A DNA stretch of 64,000 bases from Negativicutes bacterium (GTDB taxonomy: Bacteria > Bacillota_C > Negativicutes > Sporomusales_B > JARLHX01), in assembly GCA_031292015.1 (NCBI GenBank), contig JARLHY010000202.1, positions 104,839 to 168,838 on the forward strand. The letters run 5' to 3'. The translations under genes and the position numbers were made by a program. Below are positions 16,696 to 25,034 of this stretch, one piece after another. The notes beneath the pieces were generated by a model. The model ran no database searches. It saw only the letters and a program-made list of their open reading frames with translations, and had not been told where the DNA came from. Position 1 is the first letter of the stretch. The number at the start of each line of letters is the position of its first letter.

Positions 16696-17207
16696 AAATT
16701 TTGGGCAGTATGCTGATCGTAGCTGCCGGAGGCTGGACCGGATTTGCCGTGGCCAACCGTTATTGCGAGCGTACCCGTCAGATCGGCCAACTCATAGGCT
16801 GCCTGACCGCCCTGCGATCCTATGTAAATTATGCCTCGATGCCTCTGCCGGAGGCCCTGTCTCATTGCGGCAGCCAGGTCGACGGCCCGGTGCGGGAACT
16901 GTTTCATCACACTGCCCGCACCCTCACCGCCTGCGGCTGGCTGACGCCCCGTCAGGCACTGGCCGGGGCATTGGAGACAGCGGCAGGGCGCCTGGAATTG
17001 GGTGAACCCGAACGGGAGGCGCTGCTGCAGCTTGGTGCCAATCTTGGGTCCACCAACCGCGGCGAGCAGCAGAAATACCTGACCATGGTGCTGGCGCAGT
17101 TGGAGCAGCTCGAACAGGAATCCCGCCGGGCCAGGGATCAGAACGTCAAAATGTACCGGTACCTCGGAATATGCGGCGGCCTTGCTGTTGTCATTCTGCT
17201 TGTTTAG
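16686..17207 (+). CDS. spoIIIAB: stage III sporulation protein AB
   Basis: The 173-residue protein has membrane segments at both ends (about 5-22 and 158-173) with a helical cytosolic middle, the architecture of SpoIIIAB, a GspF-like platform component of the mother-cell channel. The GTG start lies inside the end of spoIIIAA, so translation is coupled. Family landmarks include C-E-R-T-R-Q-I-G-Q-L and N-L-G-S-T-N-R-G-E-Q. Confidence 0.93.
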   Translation: MWLKILGSMLIVAAGGWTGFAVANRYCERTRQIGQLIGCLTALRSYVNYASMPLPEALSHCGSQVDGPVRELFHHTARTLTACGWLTPRQALAGALETAAGRLELGEPEREALLQLGANLGSTNRGEQQKYLTMVLAQLEQLEQESRRARDQNVKMYRYLGICGGLAVVILLV

Positions 17208-17224
17208 AGAAAGGGGCGTGGCCA

Positions 17225-17422
17225 ATGGGACTGGATCTGTTGTTTAAAATCGCCGGTGTGGGCATCCTGATCTCGGTGTTCCACACCGTGTTAAAGCAGT
17301 CCGGCAAAGAAGACATGGCGGTGTTATGCACCCTCGCCGGCTTCATCATTGTCCTTTTGTGGGTCGTGCAGCTGCTGGGTCAGTTGTTCACTACCGTGCA
17401 GGGAGTATTCAAGCTGTTTTGA
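17225..17422 (+). CDS. spoIIIAC: stage III sporulation protein AC
   Basis: A 65-residue, two-helix membrane protein starting M-G-L-D-L-L-F-K-I-A-G-V-G-I-L. The first helix, the polar Q-S-G-K-E-D turn and the second helix match SpoIIIAC, a membrane subunit of the spore feeding-tube complex. ATG 17225 follows AAAGGGGCGTGG. Confidence 0.94.
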   Translation: MGLDLLFKIAGVGILISVFHTVLKQSGKEDMAVLCTLAGFIIVLLWVVQLLGQLFTTVQGVFKLF

Positions 17423-17434
17423 GAGGAATGCGGC

Positions 17435-17821
17435 ATGGAAATAGTCCAGATTGTCGGACTTGGTTTCATAGTCACCCTGCTGATATTGATCATCCGCGGT
17501 CAACGGCCGGAAATGGCCGTGCTGCTGAGCATTACCCTGGCAACAATTATATTTTTGCTGGTGCTGGCCAAACTCAGCGTGGTGCTCAATCTTTTCCGCG
17601 ATTTGGCCGAAAAGGCCGGCGTCAATCAACTCTATCTGAACACCATTCTGAAAATTATCGGCATCGCCTATATAACCGAATTCGGCGCCCAGGTATGCCG
17701 TGACGCCGGTGAAGGCGCCGTGGCCGGGAAAATCGAGTTCGCCGGAAAAGTACTGGTGATGGTGATGGCCATTCCGATCATCGCCCTGGTCTTGGAAACC
17801 ATCATTCGGCTGCTTCCGTGA
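17435..17821 (+). CDS. spoIIIAD: stage III sporulation protein AD
   Basis: The 128-residue protein has three to four hydrophobic segments and includes the conserved Y-I-T-E-F-G-A-Q-V-C-R-D-A-G-E block (about 76-90). It is related to SpoIIIAC and is thought to form part of the same membrane channel. The gap from spoIIIAC is 12 bases and a GAGAGGAA precedes the start. It overlaps the longest spoIIIAE frame. Confidence 0.94.
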   Translation: MEIVQIVGLGFIVTLLILIIRGQRPEMAVLLSITLATIIFLLVLAKLSVVLNLFRDLAEKAGVNQLYLNTILKIIGIAYITEFGAQVCRDAGEGAVAGKIEFAGKVLVMVMAIPIIALVLETIIRLLP

Positions 17822-17832
17822 GGTTGGAGAAA

Positions 17833-18996
17833 ATGAAGATAAGGCAAATCCTGCTGCTGCTTTTGCTACTCACAGTACTGCTGCCGGCGGCGGCAGACGC
17901 CGCTCCGGACGAAGACCTGACCAGCCGGTTGATCGACATGATGTCCCTGGACGAAGTCAATGAGTATGTAGCCAGAGTCAACCGCGAACTGGGCGAAGAT
18001 ATACCTCGCCTCGACGGCGACACTCTGCGGGGCATAGCCGCCAGGGGAATTTCCCTCGACTGGGACAATATTCGCCGGACGTTGCTGAACAGGCTGTTTC
18101 AGGAACTGGCCGCCAACAGTCACCTGATGGGGAAACTGCTCTTTTTGGCGGTGCTGTGCGCTCTTTTGGAGAATCTGCAAAACTCGTTCGAACACTCGGC
18201 CATCGCTCTATTGGCTTATAGCATATGCTACATTTTTCTTGCCGTGATTGCCCTTACCGCATTTTATAACGCCCTGAACCTGGCTCGGCTGACGGTGGGG
18301 ACCATGGTGGGGTTCATGGAGGCGTTGCTGCCGCTGCTCATTTCGCTGCTCGCCGGGGTCGGGGCCATGGTTTCGGCAGGGCTGTTGACCCCGCTGATGC
18401 TGATGGTGGTCACTTCGGTCAGCCTCATTGTCAAGGACATCGTTCTGCCGCTGTTATTTCTGGCCGCGGTCCTGCAATGTGTGGACTTTTTTTCCGACCG
18501 CTATCAGGTGGGTAACCTGGCCGGACTGCTGCGCCAGGCGGCTACCGGCATTCTCGGCCTGACCCTGGTGATCTTCGTAGGTCTGATCACCGTTCAGGGA
18601 ATAGCAGGCAGCGTGGCCGACGGGGTGGCCTTGCGCACCGCCAAATACGCTACCAGCACATTTGTTCCGGTAGTCGGCAAGATGTTCGCCGATACCGTCG
18701 ATCTGATTCTCGGGGCATCGCTGCTGCTGAAAAACGCCGTCGGACTTTTCGGCATCGTTGCCGTTGCTACCATCTGCGTCTTTCCTCTCATCAAACTGGT
18801 TTCCCTGGTCCTGATCCTCAAAGTCGGCGGCGCGCTCATCCAGCCGATGGGCGATGTCCGCATGGCCAGATGCCTGGATGCCATGGGCAACAACCTGCTG
18901 CTGGTGTTTGGCGGCGTAATGGCTGTGGCCCTGATGTTTTTTTTGGCGATTACTATTGTCATCGGAGTCGGCAGCGCCGCTACGATGCTCCGCTAG
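17833..18996 (+). CDS. spoIIIAE: stage III sporulation protein AE
   Basis: The product is a 387-residue polytopic membrane protein with an N-terminal signal-like hydrophobic stretch (residues 5-20), a polar region to ~95, and about eight membrane helices after that. It is the largest SpoIIIA membrane subunit and may form the export conduit from mother cell to forespore. ATG 17833 follows GGTTGGAG. GTG 17818, overlapping the spoIIIAD stop, would add five residues without a ribosome site. Confidence 0.94.
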   Translation: MKIRQILLLLLLLTVLLPAAADAAPDEDLTSRLIDMMSLDEVNEYVARVNRELGEDIPRLDGDTLRGIAARGISLDWDNIRRTLLNRLFQELAANSHLMGKLLFLAVLCALLENLQNSFEHSAIALLAYSICYIFLAVIALTAFYNALNLARLTVGTMVGFMEALLPLLISLLAGVGAMVSAGLLTPLMLMVVTSVSLIVKDIVLPLLFLAAVLQCVDFFSDRYQVGNLAGLLRQAATGILGLTLVIFVGLITVQGIAGSVADGVALRTAKYATSTFVPVVGKMFADTVDLILGASLLLKNAVGLFGIVAVATICVFPLIKLVSLVLILKVGGALIQPMGDVRMARCLDAMGNNLLLVFGGVMAVALMFFLAITIVIGVGSAATMLR

Positions 18997-19020
18997 CAAC
19001 AAAGAAACGGGTGAAGCAGC

Positions 19021-19614
19021 TTGATATCGGCTATTACCGATTGGGTAAAAACCATCATTCTGGTAGTCCTGTTCGCTTCTTTTCTTGAACTGCTTCTGCC
19101 GGCCAGCAGCATGCAGCGCTTCATCCGGGTCATCATGGGCCTGCTGGTGATGCTGACCATCCTGAATCCGGTGGTGGATTTCATCCAAGCCCGCTCCCTG
19201 CCGGAGCAGCTGCCGGCCTTCAGCAACAGAACCGCCGACGGCACCGGCCGGCCTGGGGCCGGTCCGGCGATAGCCGACGAAAAGAACCGTCTGGCGGTGG
19301 AAGTATATAAAAAAGATCTGAGCCGGCAGATTCGGGCAGTGGTTCTGGCAGTCGACGGAGTGGCCGACGCCCGGGTGAGCGTCCAGCTGAAAAACGAAGG
19401 TGACAGCCGGTCAGGCGCCCTGGACAAAATCCAGCTGGCGATTCTGCCGGGAAAAAGCGGCGCCGGACCCAAAATCCAGCCGGTATCCATCGCCGGCCCA
19501 GGCGCGACAAAGCCCGCCGAACCATCAGCTCAGCTCAGGGAAAACATTGCCCGGACTGTCCGGGAGCTTTATCAGCTGCGGGACGGCCAGGTGGAGATAC
19601 AGCCATGGAACTGA
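19021..19614 (+). CDS. spoIIIAF: stage III sporulation protein AF
   Basis: The 197-residue protein has two N-terminal membrane helices (about 9-26 and 36-52, with L-T-I-L-N-P-V-V-D) and a soluble domain related to the ring-building motif of secretion systems. The start is TTG 19021. It continues the spoIIIA operon, 24 bases after spoIIIAE. The middle of the soluble part is Gly/Pro/Ala-rich. Confidence 0.92.
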   Translation: MISAITDWVKTIILVVLFASFLELLLPASSMQRFIRVIMGLLVMLTILNPVVDFIQARSLPEQLPAFSNRTADGTGRPGAGPAIADEKNRLAVEVYKKDLSRQIRAVVLAVDGVADARVSVQLKNEGDSRSGALDKIQLAILPGKSGAGPKIQPVSIAGPGATKPAEPSAQLRENIARTVRELYQLRDGQVEIQPWN

Positions 19615-19635
19615 ATTCATGCAAGGGGGGAGAAC

Positions 19636-20238
19636 ATGAGCGGGTTGGAAGATTTCATCACTCGGACCCGGAAGTTATGGCCGGTGAACCTGAAGGGGAG
19701 CGGATACAACTGGCGGCTGATGCTGGTGGGAGTGCTGGGGATTGCTCTCCTGCTGGCCGGCAGCTTCCTGGACACCGCTCCGGTTAAACAACGGCCGGAA
19801 GGCCAGGCCGAAACAGCCAAAAGCCCCCCGGCCGTCAGCCGCAGCTATGAAGAAGCCTTGGAGGCCAAACTGGCCAATCTCCTGTCCCAGGTGAGGGGAG
19901 CTGGAGCGGTGGCGGTGAGCATCACCCTGGAAAATGGCAATACCCAGGAATTCGCCAAAAACACCACCCGCGAAAATCGCGTCATCCAGGAAAAGGATCC
20001 GAGCGGCGGCCTGAGAACCACCACCGAGTCCAAAGAAAGCGAGCAGGTACTGGTGAGCAAGGAAAATGGCGCTGACCGGCCGGTGGTGGCCAGGGAGACA
20101 AAACCGCTGATCAAAGGTGTGCTGGTCATCGCCGAAGGGGCCCAGGACTCGGCGGTGAAGGCCAGCCTAACAAGGGCGGTGGAAGCCGGACTGGGTGTCC
20201 CGTCCTATAAAATTACCGTATTGCCCCAAAGAAAGTGA
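19636..20238 (+). CDS. spoIIIAG: stage III sporulation protein AG
   Basis: SpoIIIAG forms a large ring in the intermembrane space between mother cell and forespore. The 200-residue protein has one membrane helix (about 30-47) and a periplasm-side ring-building domain. Y-E-E-A-L-E-A-K-L-A-N-L-L near residue 73 and V-L-V-I-A-E-G-A-Q near 156 are typical. GGGGGGAG precedes the ATG. Confidence 0.94.
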   Translation: MSGLEDFITRTRKLWPVNLKGSGYNWRLMLVGVLGIALLLAGSFLDTAPVKQRPEGQAETAKSPPAVSRSYEEALEAKLANLLSQVRGAGAVAVSITLENGNTQEFAKNTTRENRVIQEKDPSGGLRTTTESKESEQVLVSKENGADRPVVARETKPLIKGVLVIAEGAQDSAVKASLTRAVEAGLGVPSYKITVLPQRK

Positions 20239-20248
20239 GGTGAACGCC

Positions 20249-20782
20249 GTGACGGTATTGAATCTGCGCAAACTGGGCAAACCATTGGTGGCTGCTGTCT
20301 GCATTATGTTATTCGCCATCGTGGCGACAAGCATTTTTAACTACGGCCGGGAATACCGCGCTGCCAGGGTGGACCGCTCCAGCGCCATGCAGGTGGTGAA
20401 ACCCCTGTCGAGCGAGCCGGCAAATGTCAGTCCCGCTGCCGATTTTTTCACCGAATACCGCCTGGAGCGCGACCGTCTGCGCAGTGAACGGTCCGAACTG
20501 TTGCGGGAAGTCTTTAAAAACGCCCGCGGCGACGATTCCCGTCAAAAGACCCAGGACGCCATCCTCAAACTGACTATTGACAAGCAGCGCGAGTCGGAAA
20601 TGGAAAATCTGATCAAAGCCCGTGGTTTTGCCGACGCACTTGTATTTCTGAGGGACAACACCGTCAGCGTGGTGGTCAAGGCGCAGACCCTGAGCCGGGA
20701 GGAAGTCATCCAGGTTGCGGACATCATCAGCAGGGTGGCGGGCGTCGGCCCTGAGGACATAACCATCAGCGCCAAACCGTAA
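20249..20782 (+). CDS. spoIIIAH: stage III sporulation protein AH (SpoIIQ partner)
   Basis: In B. subtilis SpoIIIAH binds forespore SpoIIQ to make the zipper across the septum. The 177-residue protein has one membrane helix (about 13-29), an acidic/basic linker, and a C-terminal ring domain related to YscJ/FliF (D-N-T-V-S-V-V-V-K-A-Q-T-L near 137). GTG 20249 has GAGGTG upstream. It is the last gene of the operon, 16 bases before a terminator. Confidence 0.92.
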   Translation: MTVLNLRKLGKPLVAAVCIMLFAIVATSIFNYGREYRAARVDRSSAMQVVKPLSSEPANVSPAADFFTEYRLERDRLRSERSELLREVFKNARGDDSRQKTQDAILKLTIDKQRESEMENLIKARGFADALVFLRDNTVSVVVKAQTLSREEVIQVADIISRVAGVGPEDITISAKP

Positions 20783-20798
20783 CTGTTGGTAATACCAG

Positions 20799-20829
20799 AA
20801 AAGCTGTCGGCTAACGCGGGCAGCTTTTT
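20799..20829 (+). terminator. terminator of the spoIIIA operon
   Basis: AAAGCTG (20800-20806) pairs with CAGCTTT (20821-20827) and T residues follow. The loop is 14 bases and partly paired (C with G). Confidence 0.7.
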
Positions 20830-20855
20830 GTGCGGGCGTTCCTGCCGGGTTGTAT

Positions 20856-20885
20856 TTGCTAACTGGCGGAAAAGTCTGGTATAAT
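20856..20885 (+). promoter_or_regulatory. extended -10 promoter of the asp23-nusB operon
   Basis: TTGCTA 20856-20861, 18-bp spacer and TATAAT 20880-20885, with TG at 20877-20878 making an extended -10. A typical vegetative promoter; the operon start codon is 74 bases downstream. Confidence 0.75.
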
Positions 20886-20958
20886 GTATCATATTATAGT
20901 CATAAAATATTCGTTGCCCTGTTATATTTAACTATGGGGAAGGAATGGAGGGGTAGGC

Positions 20959-21354
20959 ATGGATAAGAAGCCCGAACGAACCGAACACAACGACGTGGGG
21001 GCGATTCGTATCGCCGATGAGGTAGTCGGAATCATTGCCGGCCTCGCGGCAACCGAGGTGCCTGGCGTAGCCGGTATGAGCGGCGGTCTGGTGGGCGGCA
21101 TAGCCGAAATGCTTGGCAAGAAGAATCTGTCAAAAGGCGTCAAGGTGGAGGTCGGCGAGCGGGAAGCCGCTGTTGATCTGTATATTATCGCCGAATACGG
21201 CGTACGCATCCCGGACGTGGCCCTGGGGGTACAGGAGAACGTCAAACGGGCTATCGAATCCATGACCGGTCTGGACGTTGTCGAGGTCAACATCCATGTA
21301 CAGGGCGTCGGCTTCGCTCAGGAATCCAAGGAAGAAGACATTCGGGTGCGGTAA
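20959..21354 (+). CDS. Asp23/Gls24 family envelope stress protein
   Basis: The 131-residue soluble protein has the Asp23 core: I-R-I-A-D-E-V-V-G-I-I-A-G-L-A-A near residue 16 and V-E-V-G-E-R-E-A-A-V-D-L-Y near 60, then V-E-V-N-I-H-V-Q-G-V. Asp23-type proteins coat the inner face of the membrane through the anchor AmaP, which is the next gene. It heads an operon with amaP, DUF2273 and nusB. Confidence 0.92.
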   Translation: MDKKPERTEHNDVGAIRIADEVVGIIAGLAATEVPGVAGMSGGLVGGIAEMLGKKNLSKGVKVEVGEREAAVDLYIIAEYGVRIPDVALGVQENVKRAIESMTGLDVVEVNIHVQGVGFAQESKEEDIRVR

Positions 21355-21368
21355 AGAGAGGAGATAGT

Positions 21369-21908
21369 ATGGGAATTTTCGACCGGATCATCTTGACCAT
21401 CTATACTTTTTTGCTGACATTTCTGTCACTGGGCGTAGTTTTGCTTTCCCTGCGCCTCATTCCTTTGGATCTGGTGTGGACAGGCATCGCCTTTATCTAT
21501 GGCCAATGGGAAGCCGGTCTCGTCGGCGGTGTATTTTTGCTGATCAGCGTGCGGCTGCTTCTGGCGGGCCTCAGGTCACGCCGCGGCAAGAACAACATCG
21601 TTCATCACAACGAGCTCGGGGATGTTCTGATCTCCCTCGATGCCGTGGAAAATCTGGTGGAAAAGGCCGCCCGCCATGTGCGGGGCGTCCGGGGCATAAA
21701 AGTTTTCGCCAGCCATTCTGATCCAGGGCTGATCCTGGCCGTAAAGGCCGTCATCAGCCCGGAAAGTTATGTGCCGGGCGTGACCGCCGAAATTCAGGAA
21801 AGGGTCAACGCCTACATCAAGAACACTGTTGGCGTCGAATTGACCGAAATGAAAATTTTTGTCGAGAATATTTCCAACGATTTTAAAGCCAAGCAGCGGG
21901 TAGAATAG
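21369..21908 (+). CDS. amaP: alkaline shock response membrane anchor protein AmaP
   Basis: The 179-residue protein has two N-terminal membrane helices (about 6-28 and 44-65) and a C-terminal soluble domain resembling Asp23 (I-S-L-D-A-V-E-N-L-V-E-K-A-A). In Staphylococcus AmaP anchors Asp23 at the membrane. It lies between asp23 and DUF2273, the usual order. Confidence 0.88.
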   Translation: MGIFDRIILTIYTFLLTFLSLGVVLLSLRLIPLDLVWTGIAFIYGQWEAGLVGGVFLLISVRLLLAGLRSRRGKNNIVHHNELGDVLISLDAVENLVEKAARHVRGVRGIKVFASHSDPGLILAVKAVISPESYVPGVTAEIQERVNAYIKNTVGVELTEMKIFVENISNDFKAKQRVE

Positions 21909-21918
21909 GAGGACCGGC

Positions 21919-22146
21919 ATGGAACGCAAGTTGTTTGAAGAGATCTGGCAGCAGCACAGCGGCAAGATCATCGGCATCAGCCTCGGTTTTCTGCTGGGAG
22001 TGCTGATCATCAGCTTCGGGTTTTTCCGCACCCTGTTTGTCATGCTGTGCGTGGTGGCCGGGTTCGTTATTGGCAAGCGCATCGACGAAAAGGAAGATAT
22101 TATGGACATTTTGGACAAACTATTACCGCCGGGATACCATCGTTAG
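21919..22146 (+). CDS. DUF2273 family small membrane protein
   Basis: A 75-residue protein with two close membrane helices (about 17-50) and a polar tail (K-R-I-D-E-K-E-D-I-M-D). DUF2273 proteins are routine partners of Asp23 and AmaP in Gram-positive lineages; the exact role is unknown. AGGAGGACC precedes the ATG. Confidence 0.85.
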   Translation: MERKLFEEIWQQHSGKIIGISLGFLLGVLIISFGFFRTLFVMLCVVAGFVIGKRIDEKEDIMDILDKLLPPGYHR

Positions 22147-22163
22147 TAAAGAGAGGGAACCTT

Positions 22164-22580
22164 ATGAGTCGCAGAAAGGCACGGGAAATGGCTTTGCAGG
22201 CGTTGTTCCAACTGGATTTTAATGAAACCGAGCCTGAGGTTGCCTTGGAAGTGGTGTACGCCGAGTTCGGCAAGATCGGTGAGAAGACCAGGGACTACGC
22301 CCTTAAGCTTGTCAGCGGAACCCACCAGGAGCAGTCCCGGATCGATCAGATTATCGGCGATCTGTCCGCCGACTGGTCGGTGGACAGGATGGCCGGCGTT
22401 GACCGCAACATTGCCCGAATGGCTGTCTTTGAACTGAAGTTCGGGACAGAAGAACTGTCCCCCAGCGTAGTGATCAACGAAGCGGTGGAGCTTGCCAAGA
22501 CCTTCGGCACCGACGACTCCGGCCGCTTCATTAACGGAATACTGGGTTCGCTGGTCCGAAAAGACCGCAGTGTTCCATGA
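22164..22580 (+). CDS. nusB: transcription antitermination factor NusB
   Basis: NusB binds boxA RNA with NusE and promotes antitermination of rRNA operons. The 138-residue helical protein begins M-S-R-R-K-A-R-E-M-A-L-Q-A-L-F-Q and includes V-D-R-N-I-A-R-M-A-V-F-E-L and I-N-E-A-V-E-L-A-K-T-F-G-T-D-D, all family signatures. ATG 22164 has AGAGAGGG upstream. It overlaps the next gene by four bases. Confidence 0.96.
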   Translation: MSRRKAREMALQALFQLDFNETEPEVALEVVYAEFGKIGEKTRDYALKLVSGTHQEQSRIDQIIGDLSADWSVDRMAGVDRNIARMAVFELKFGTEELSPSVVINEAVELAKTFGTDDSGRFINGILGSLVRKDRSVP

Positions 22581-23521
22581 AAGCCGTACTTGGCATTGAC
22601 ACCAGCTGTTATACCACGTCGGTCGCGCTGTTGCGCCAGGACGGCACCCTGGCGGCGGACGCCCGGCGAATCCTGGCTGTAAAGCCGGGCGGCAGGGGGT
22701 TGTCTCAGTCGGAAATGATCTACCAGCATACCCGCAACCTCCCGGAGGTGTTTGCTGAAGCAGTGGCAGCGGTCGGTGAAAGGATTGAGCTCGAGGCGGT
22801 GGGGGTGTCGTCAAGACCCCGCCCGCAGGAGTCGTCCTATATGCCGGCTTTTTTGGTTGGTCTCGGCTATGGCCGTGTGATCGCCCTCTCCCACGGCGTC
22901 AACTGCCGCCTGCTCAGTCACCAGGAAAACCATATTCTGGCCGGGACTTGGTCGGCCGGAGGCCCCAGCACCCAACGTTTTCTGGCGGTCCACGTCTCCG
23001 GCGGCACCACGGAAGTAACCGCGGTGGATACCTCAGCCGCAGGACTTGGCGTAACGCTGTTGGGCGGCAGCCAGGACATTGCTGCCGGGCAGTTCATCGA
23101 CCGAATCGGCGTGGCTCTGGGACTGCCTTTTCCTGCCGGACCCCATCTGGAGCGCCTTGCCGGTCAGGACCGTCTTTTGGCCGTGAAGATTCCCGTCACA
23201 GTCGAGGTCTGCTCTGTCAGCTTCAGCGGACCGGAAACCCATGCCCGTCGCCTGCTCGCCCAGGGTGTCAGCCCTGCTGCGGTTGCCGCCGGAGTGCAGC
23301 GCTGCGTCGCCGAAGCCCTGACAAAAATGATTCGGGCCGGCGTTGCGGCCACTGGCCTAAGCGACGTACTGCTGGTGGGAGGAGTCGGGGCAAACGAGTA
23401 CATTCGCGGCCACCTGGCCGGCGATCTCGGCCCTGGTCCCGCTGTCAGACTTTATTATCCCCAGGCCAGATACAGCTCCGACAACGCGGTAGGTGCCGCT
23501 GTCCGGGCCCTCGGTTCCTGA
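22577..23521 (+). CDS. Kae1/TsaD-like protein (O-sialoglycoprotein endopeptidase paralogue)
   Basis: The 314-residue ASKHA-fold protein has L-G-I-D-T-S-C-Y-T-T-S at the start, a metal-binding-like S-H-Q-E-N-H (about 114-119), V-H-V-S-G-G-T-T-E and D-V-L-L-V-G-G-V-G-A-N. These resemble TsaD, the tRNA N6-threonylcarbamoyl-A37 enzyme, but the spacing and shorter length match a paralogous group found between nusB and xseA in Clostridia and relatives. Whether it modifies tRNA is unknown. Start ATG 22577 overlaps the nusB stop. Confidence 0.85.
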   Translation: MKAVLGIDTSCYTTSVALLRQDGTLAADARRILAVKPGGRGLSQSEMIYQHTRNLPEVFAEAVAAVGERIELEAVGVSSRPRPQESSYMPAFLVGLGYGRVIALSHGVNCRLLSHQENHILAGTWSAGGPSTQRFLAVHVSGGTTEVTAVDTSAAGLGVTLLGGSQDIAAGQFIDRIGVALGLPFPAGPHLERLAGQDRLLAVKIPVTVEVCSVSFSGPETHARRLLAQGVSPAAVAAGVQRCVAEALTKMIRAGVAATGLSDVLLVGGVGANEYIRGHLAGDLGPGPAVRLYYPQARYSSDNAVGAAVRALGS

Positions 23522-23522
23522 C

Positions 23523-23550
23523 ACCACCGCCGGCGTTTTTGCATACAATA
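23523..23550 (+). promoter_or_regulatory. candidate late mother-cell (sigma-E/sigma-K) promoter
   Basis: CATACAATA at 23542-23550 fits both the sigma-K -10 pattern CATAnnnTA and the sigma-E CATACAnT. An AC 17 bases upstream (23523-23524) fits the minimal sigma-K -35. It lies 28 bases ahead of a small membrane protein gene. An inverted repeat GCATAC/GTATGC overlaps it. Confidence 0.4.
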
Positions 23551-23578
23551 CATAAAACCGTATGCGGAGGTGACGGAT

Positions 23579-23716
23579 ATGTGGCTCTACGCCATGGGGG
23601 GCGCTTTGGTCGGTGTCATTATCGGGCATCTGTTTCCGCCGGGGCACCTGTTCTGGTTTGCCGTAGGGGCGGTCAGCGGCTGTCTGGCCCAGCGTTACCT
23701 GTCCCGTCGTTGTTAG
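23579..23716 (+). CDS. small membrane protein (45 aa)
   Basis: ATG 23579 follows GGAGG 23566-23570 with ideal 8-base spacing. The product begins M-W-L-Y-A-M-G-G and has one long hydrophobic segment with two Gly-rich halves split by P-P-G-H, then a basic end R-Y-L-S-R-R-C. No family is recognised. The candidate sporulation promoter just upstream suggests a spore-envelope or late-stage role, which is an inference. Confidence 0.6.
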   Translation: MWLYAMGGALVGVIIGHLFPPGHLFWFAVGAVSGCLAQRYLSRRC

Positions 23717-23798
23717 CGACATTCAGACTGGTTTGTCTGTTTTTTTTTGGCTTTGTGTAATATGATAGAGTATGATAGAAAAAACGACAGGTGAAAAC

Positions 23799-25034
23799 AT
23801 GAATATTTTGAGCGTAAGCGCTGTCACCAGCTATATCAAAGCACTTTTCGACCAGGATGAAACCCTGTGCAGCCTGATGGTGCGGGGCGAAATATCCAAT
23901 TTCAAACGGCACTATTCCGGCCACTGCTATTTTACGCTCAAGGATCACGAGGCTACCTTGCGGGCGGTCATGTTCAGAAGCCGGGCCCAGTACCTGAAAT
24001 TCGAACCTCGGGACGGACTCAAGGTCATCGCTGGAGGGCAGGTCGCGGTTTTTGAACGGGACGGCCAGTACCAGCTCTATGTGGAGCAACTGATCCCCGA
24101 GGGGGTGGGCGAGCTCAGCCTCGCTTTTGCCCAGCTCAAGGACAAGCTTACCGCCGAAGGACTCTTTGATGAGAGCAGAAAAAAGCCGCTGCCGCTGCTG
24201 CCGGGAAGGGTTGGGGTGGTCACCTCGCCGACCGGGGCGGCCCTGCGCGACGTCATCACCGTTGCCAAAAGGCGTCATCCCGGGATTCAACTGACGCTGG
24301 TTCCTGTGCAGGTTCAGGGACCCGACGCCCCCCGCCAGATCGTCCGGGCTATCGAACTGCTCAACCGGGGGCAGGCGGCGGATGTCATCATTGTCGGTCG
24401 TGGCGGCGGCAGTCTAGAGGAACTGTGGGCCTTTAACGACGAGGCAGTGACCCGGGCTATCGCCGCCTCACATATTCCGGTAGTATCCGCGGTCGGCCAC
24501 CAGACTGATTATACCCTGGCCGATTTTGCCGCCGACCGTCGCGCCGCAACCCCGTCCCAGGCCGCCGAGATCGTGGTTCCTGATGTCAAAGAATTGCACA
24601 AATACATAGCGCGGCTGCGAAACACCCTGGAATCCTGTACTTTGAGCGCTTTAGCCAATCGCCGGGCCGGCCTCACCCGCTGCCTCGCCAGTCGGGTATT
24701 CGAGCGGCCGGAACGGCTGCTGGCCGATAAGCGGCAAACCCTGGACAACCTGATTCAACGGCTGGAGCAATCCTTGCGCCGGGACCTTGTCACCAAACGC
24801 CACAGCTTCAACGTGGCCGCCGAAAAACTGACCATTCTGAGTCCGCTGGCGGTATTGTCCCGGGGCTACAGCATCACCCGCGCTTATGACGGGCGGGTAA
24901 TCCGCCGCCAAACCGATACCGCCCCCGGGCAAAACCTGGAGATTATGCTTGAAGAAGGCCGTCTGGATGTAAAAGTACTTGGACCGGAGGAGGACAGGCA
25001 TGAAGAAGAAGTCAAGCCCGCGAAATCAGTCTGA
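23799..25034 (+). CDS. xseA: exodeoxyribonuclease VII large subunit
   Basis: XseA with XseB forms exonuclease VII, which degrades single-stranded DNA. The 411-residue product has the N-terminal OB fold (S-V-S-A-V-T-S-Y-I-K, then V-R-G-E-I-S-N-F-K) and the catalytic core with V-G-V-V-T-S-P-T-G-A-A-L-R-D and I-I-V-G-R-G-G-G-S-L-E-E-L-W. ATG 23799 follows AGGTG; a longer frame from 23772 is less likely. It overlaps xseB by 35 bases. Confidence 0.95.
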   Translation: MNILSVSAVTSYIKALFDQDETLCSLMVRGEISNFKRHYSGHCYFTLKDHEATLRAVMFRSRAQYLKFEPRDGLKVIAGGQVAVFERDGQYQLYVEQLIPEGVGELSLAFAQLKDKLTAEGLFDESRKKPLPLLPGRVGVVTSPTGAALRDVITVAKRRHPGIQLTLVPVQVQGPDAPRQIVRAIELLNRGQAADVIIVGRGGGSLEELWAFNDEAVTRAIAASHIPVVSAVGHQTDYTLADFAADRRAATPSQAAEIVVPDVKELHKYIARLRNTLESCTLSALANRRAGLTRCLASRVFERPERLLADKRQTLDNLIQRLEQSLRRDLVTKRHSFNVAAEKLTILSPLAVLSRGYSITRAYDGRVIRRQTDTAPGQNLEIMLEEGRLDVKVLGPEEDRHEEEVKPAKSV

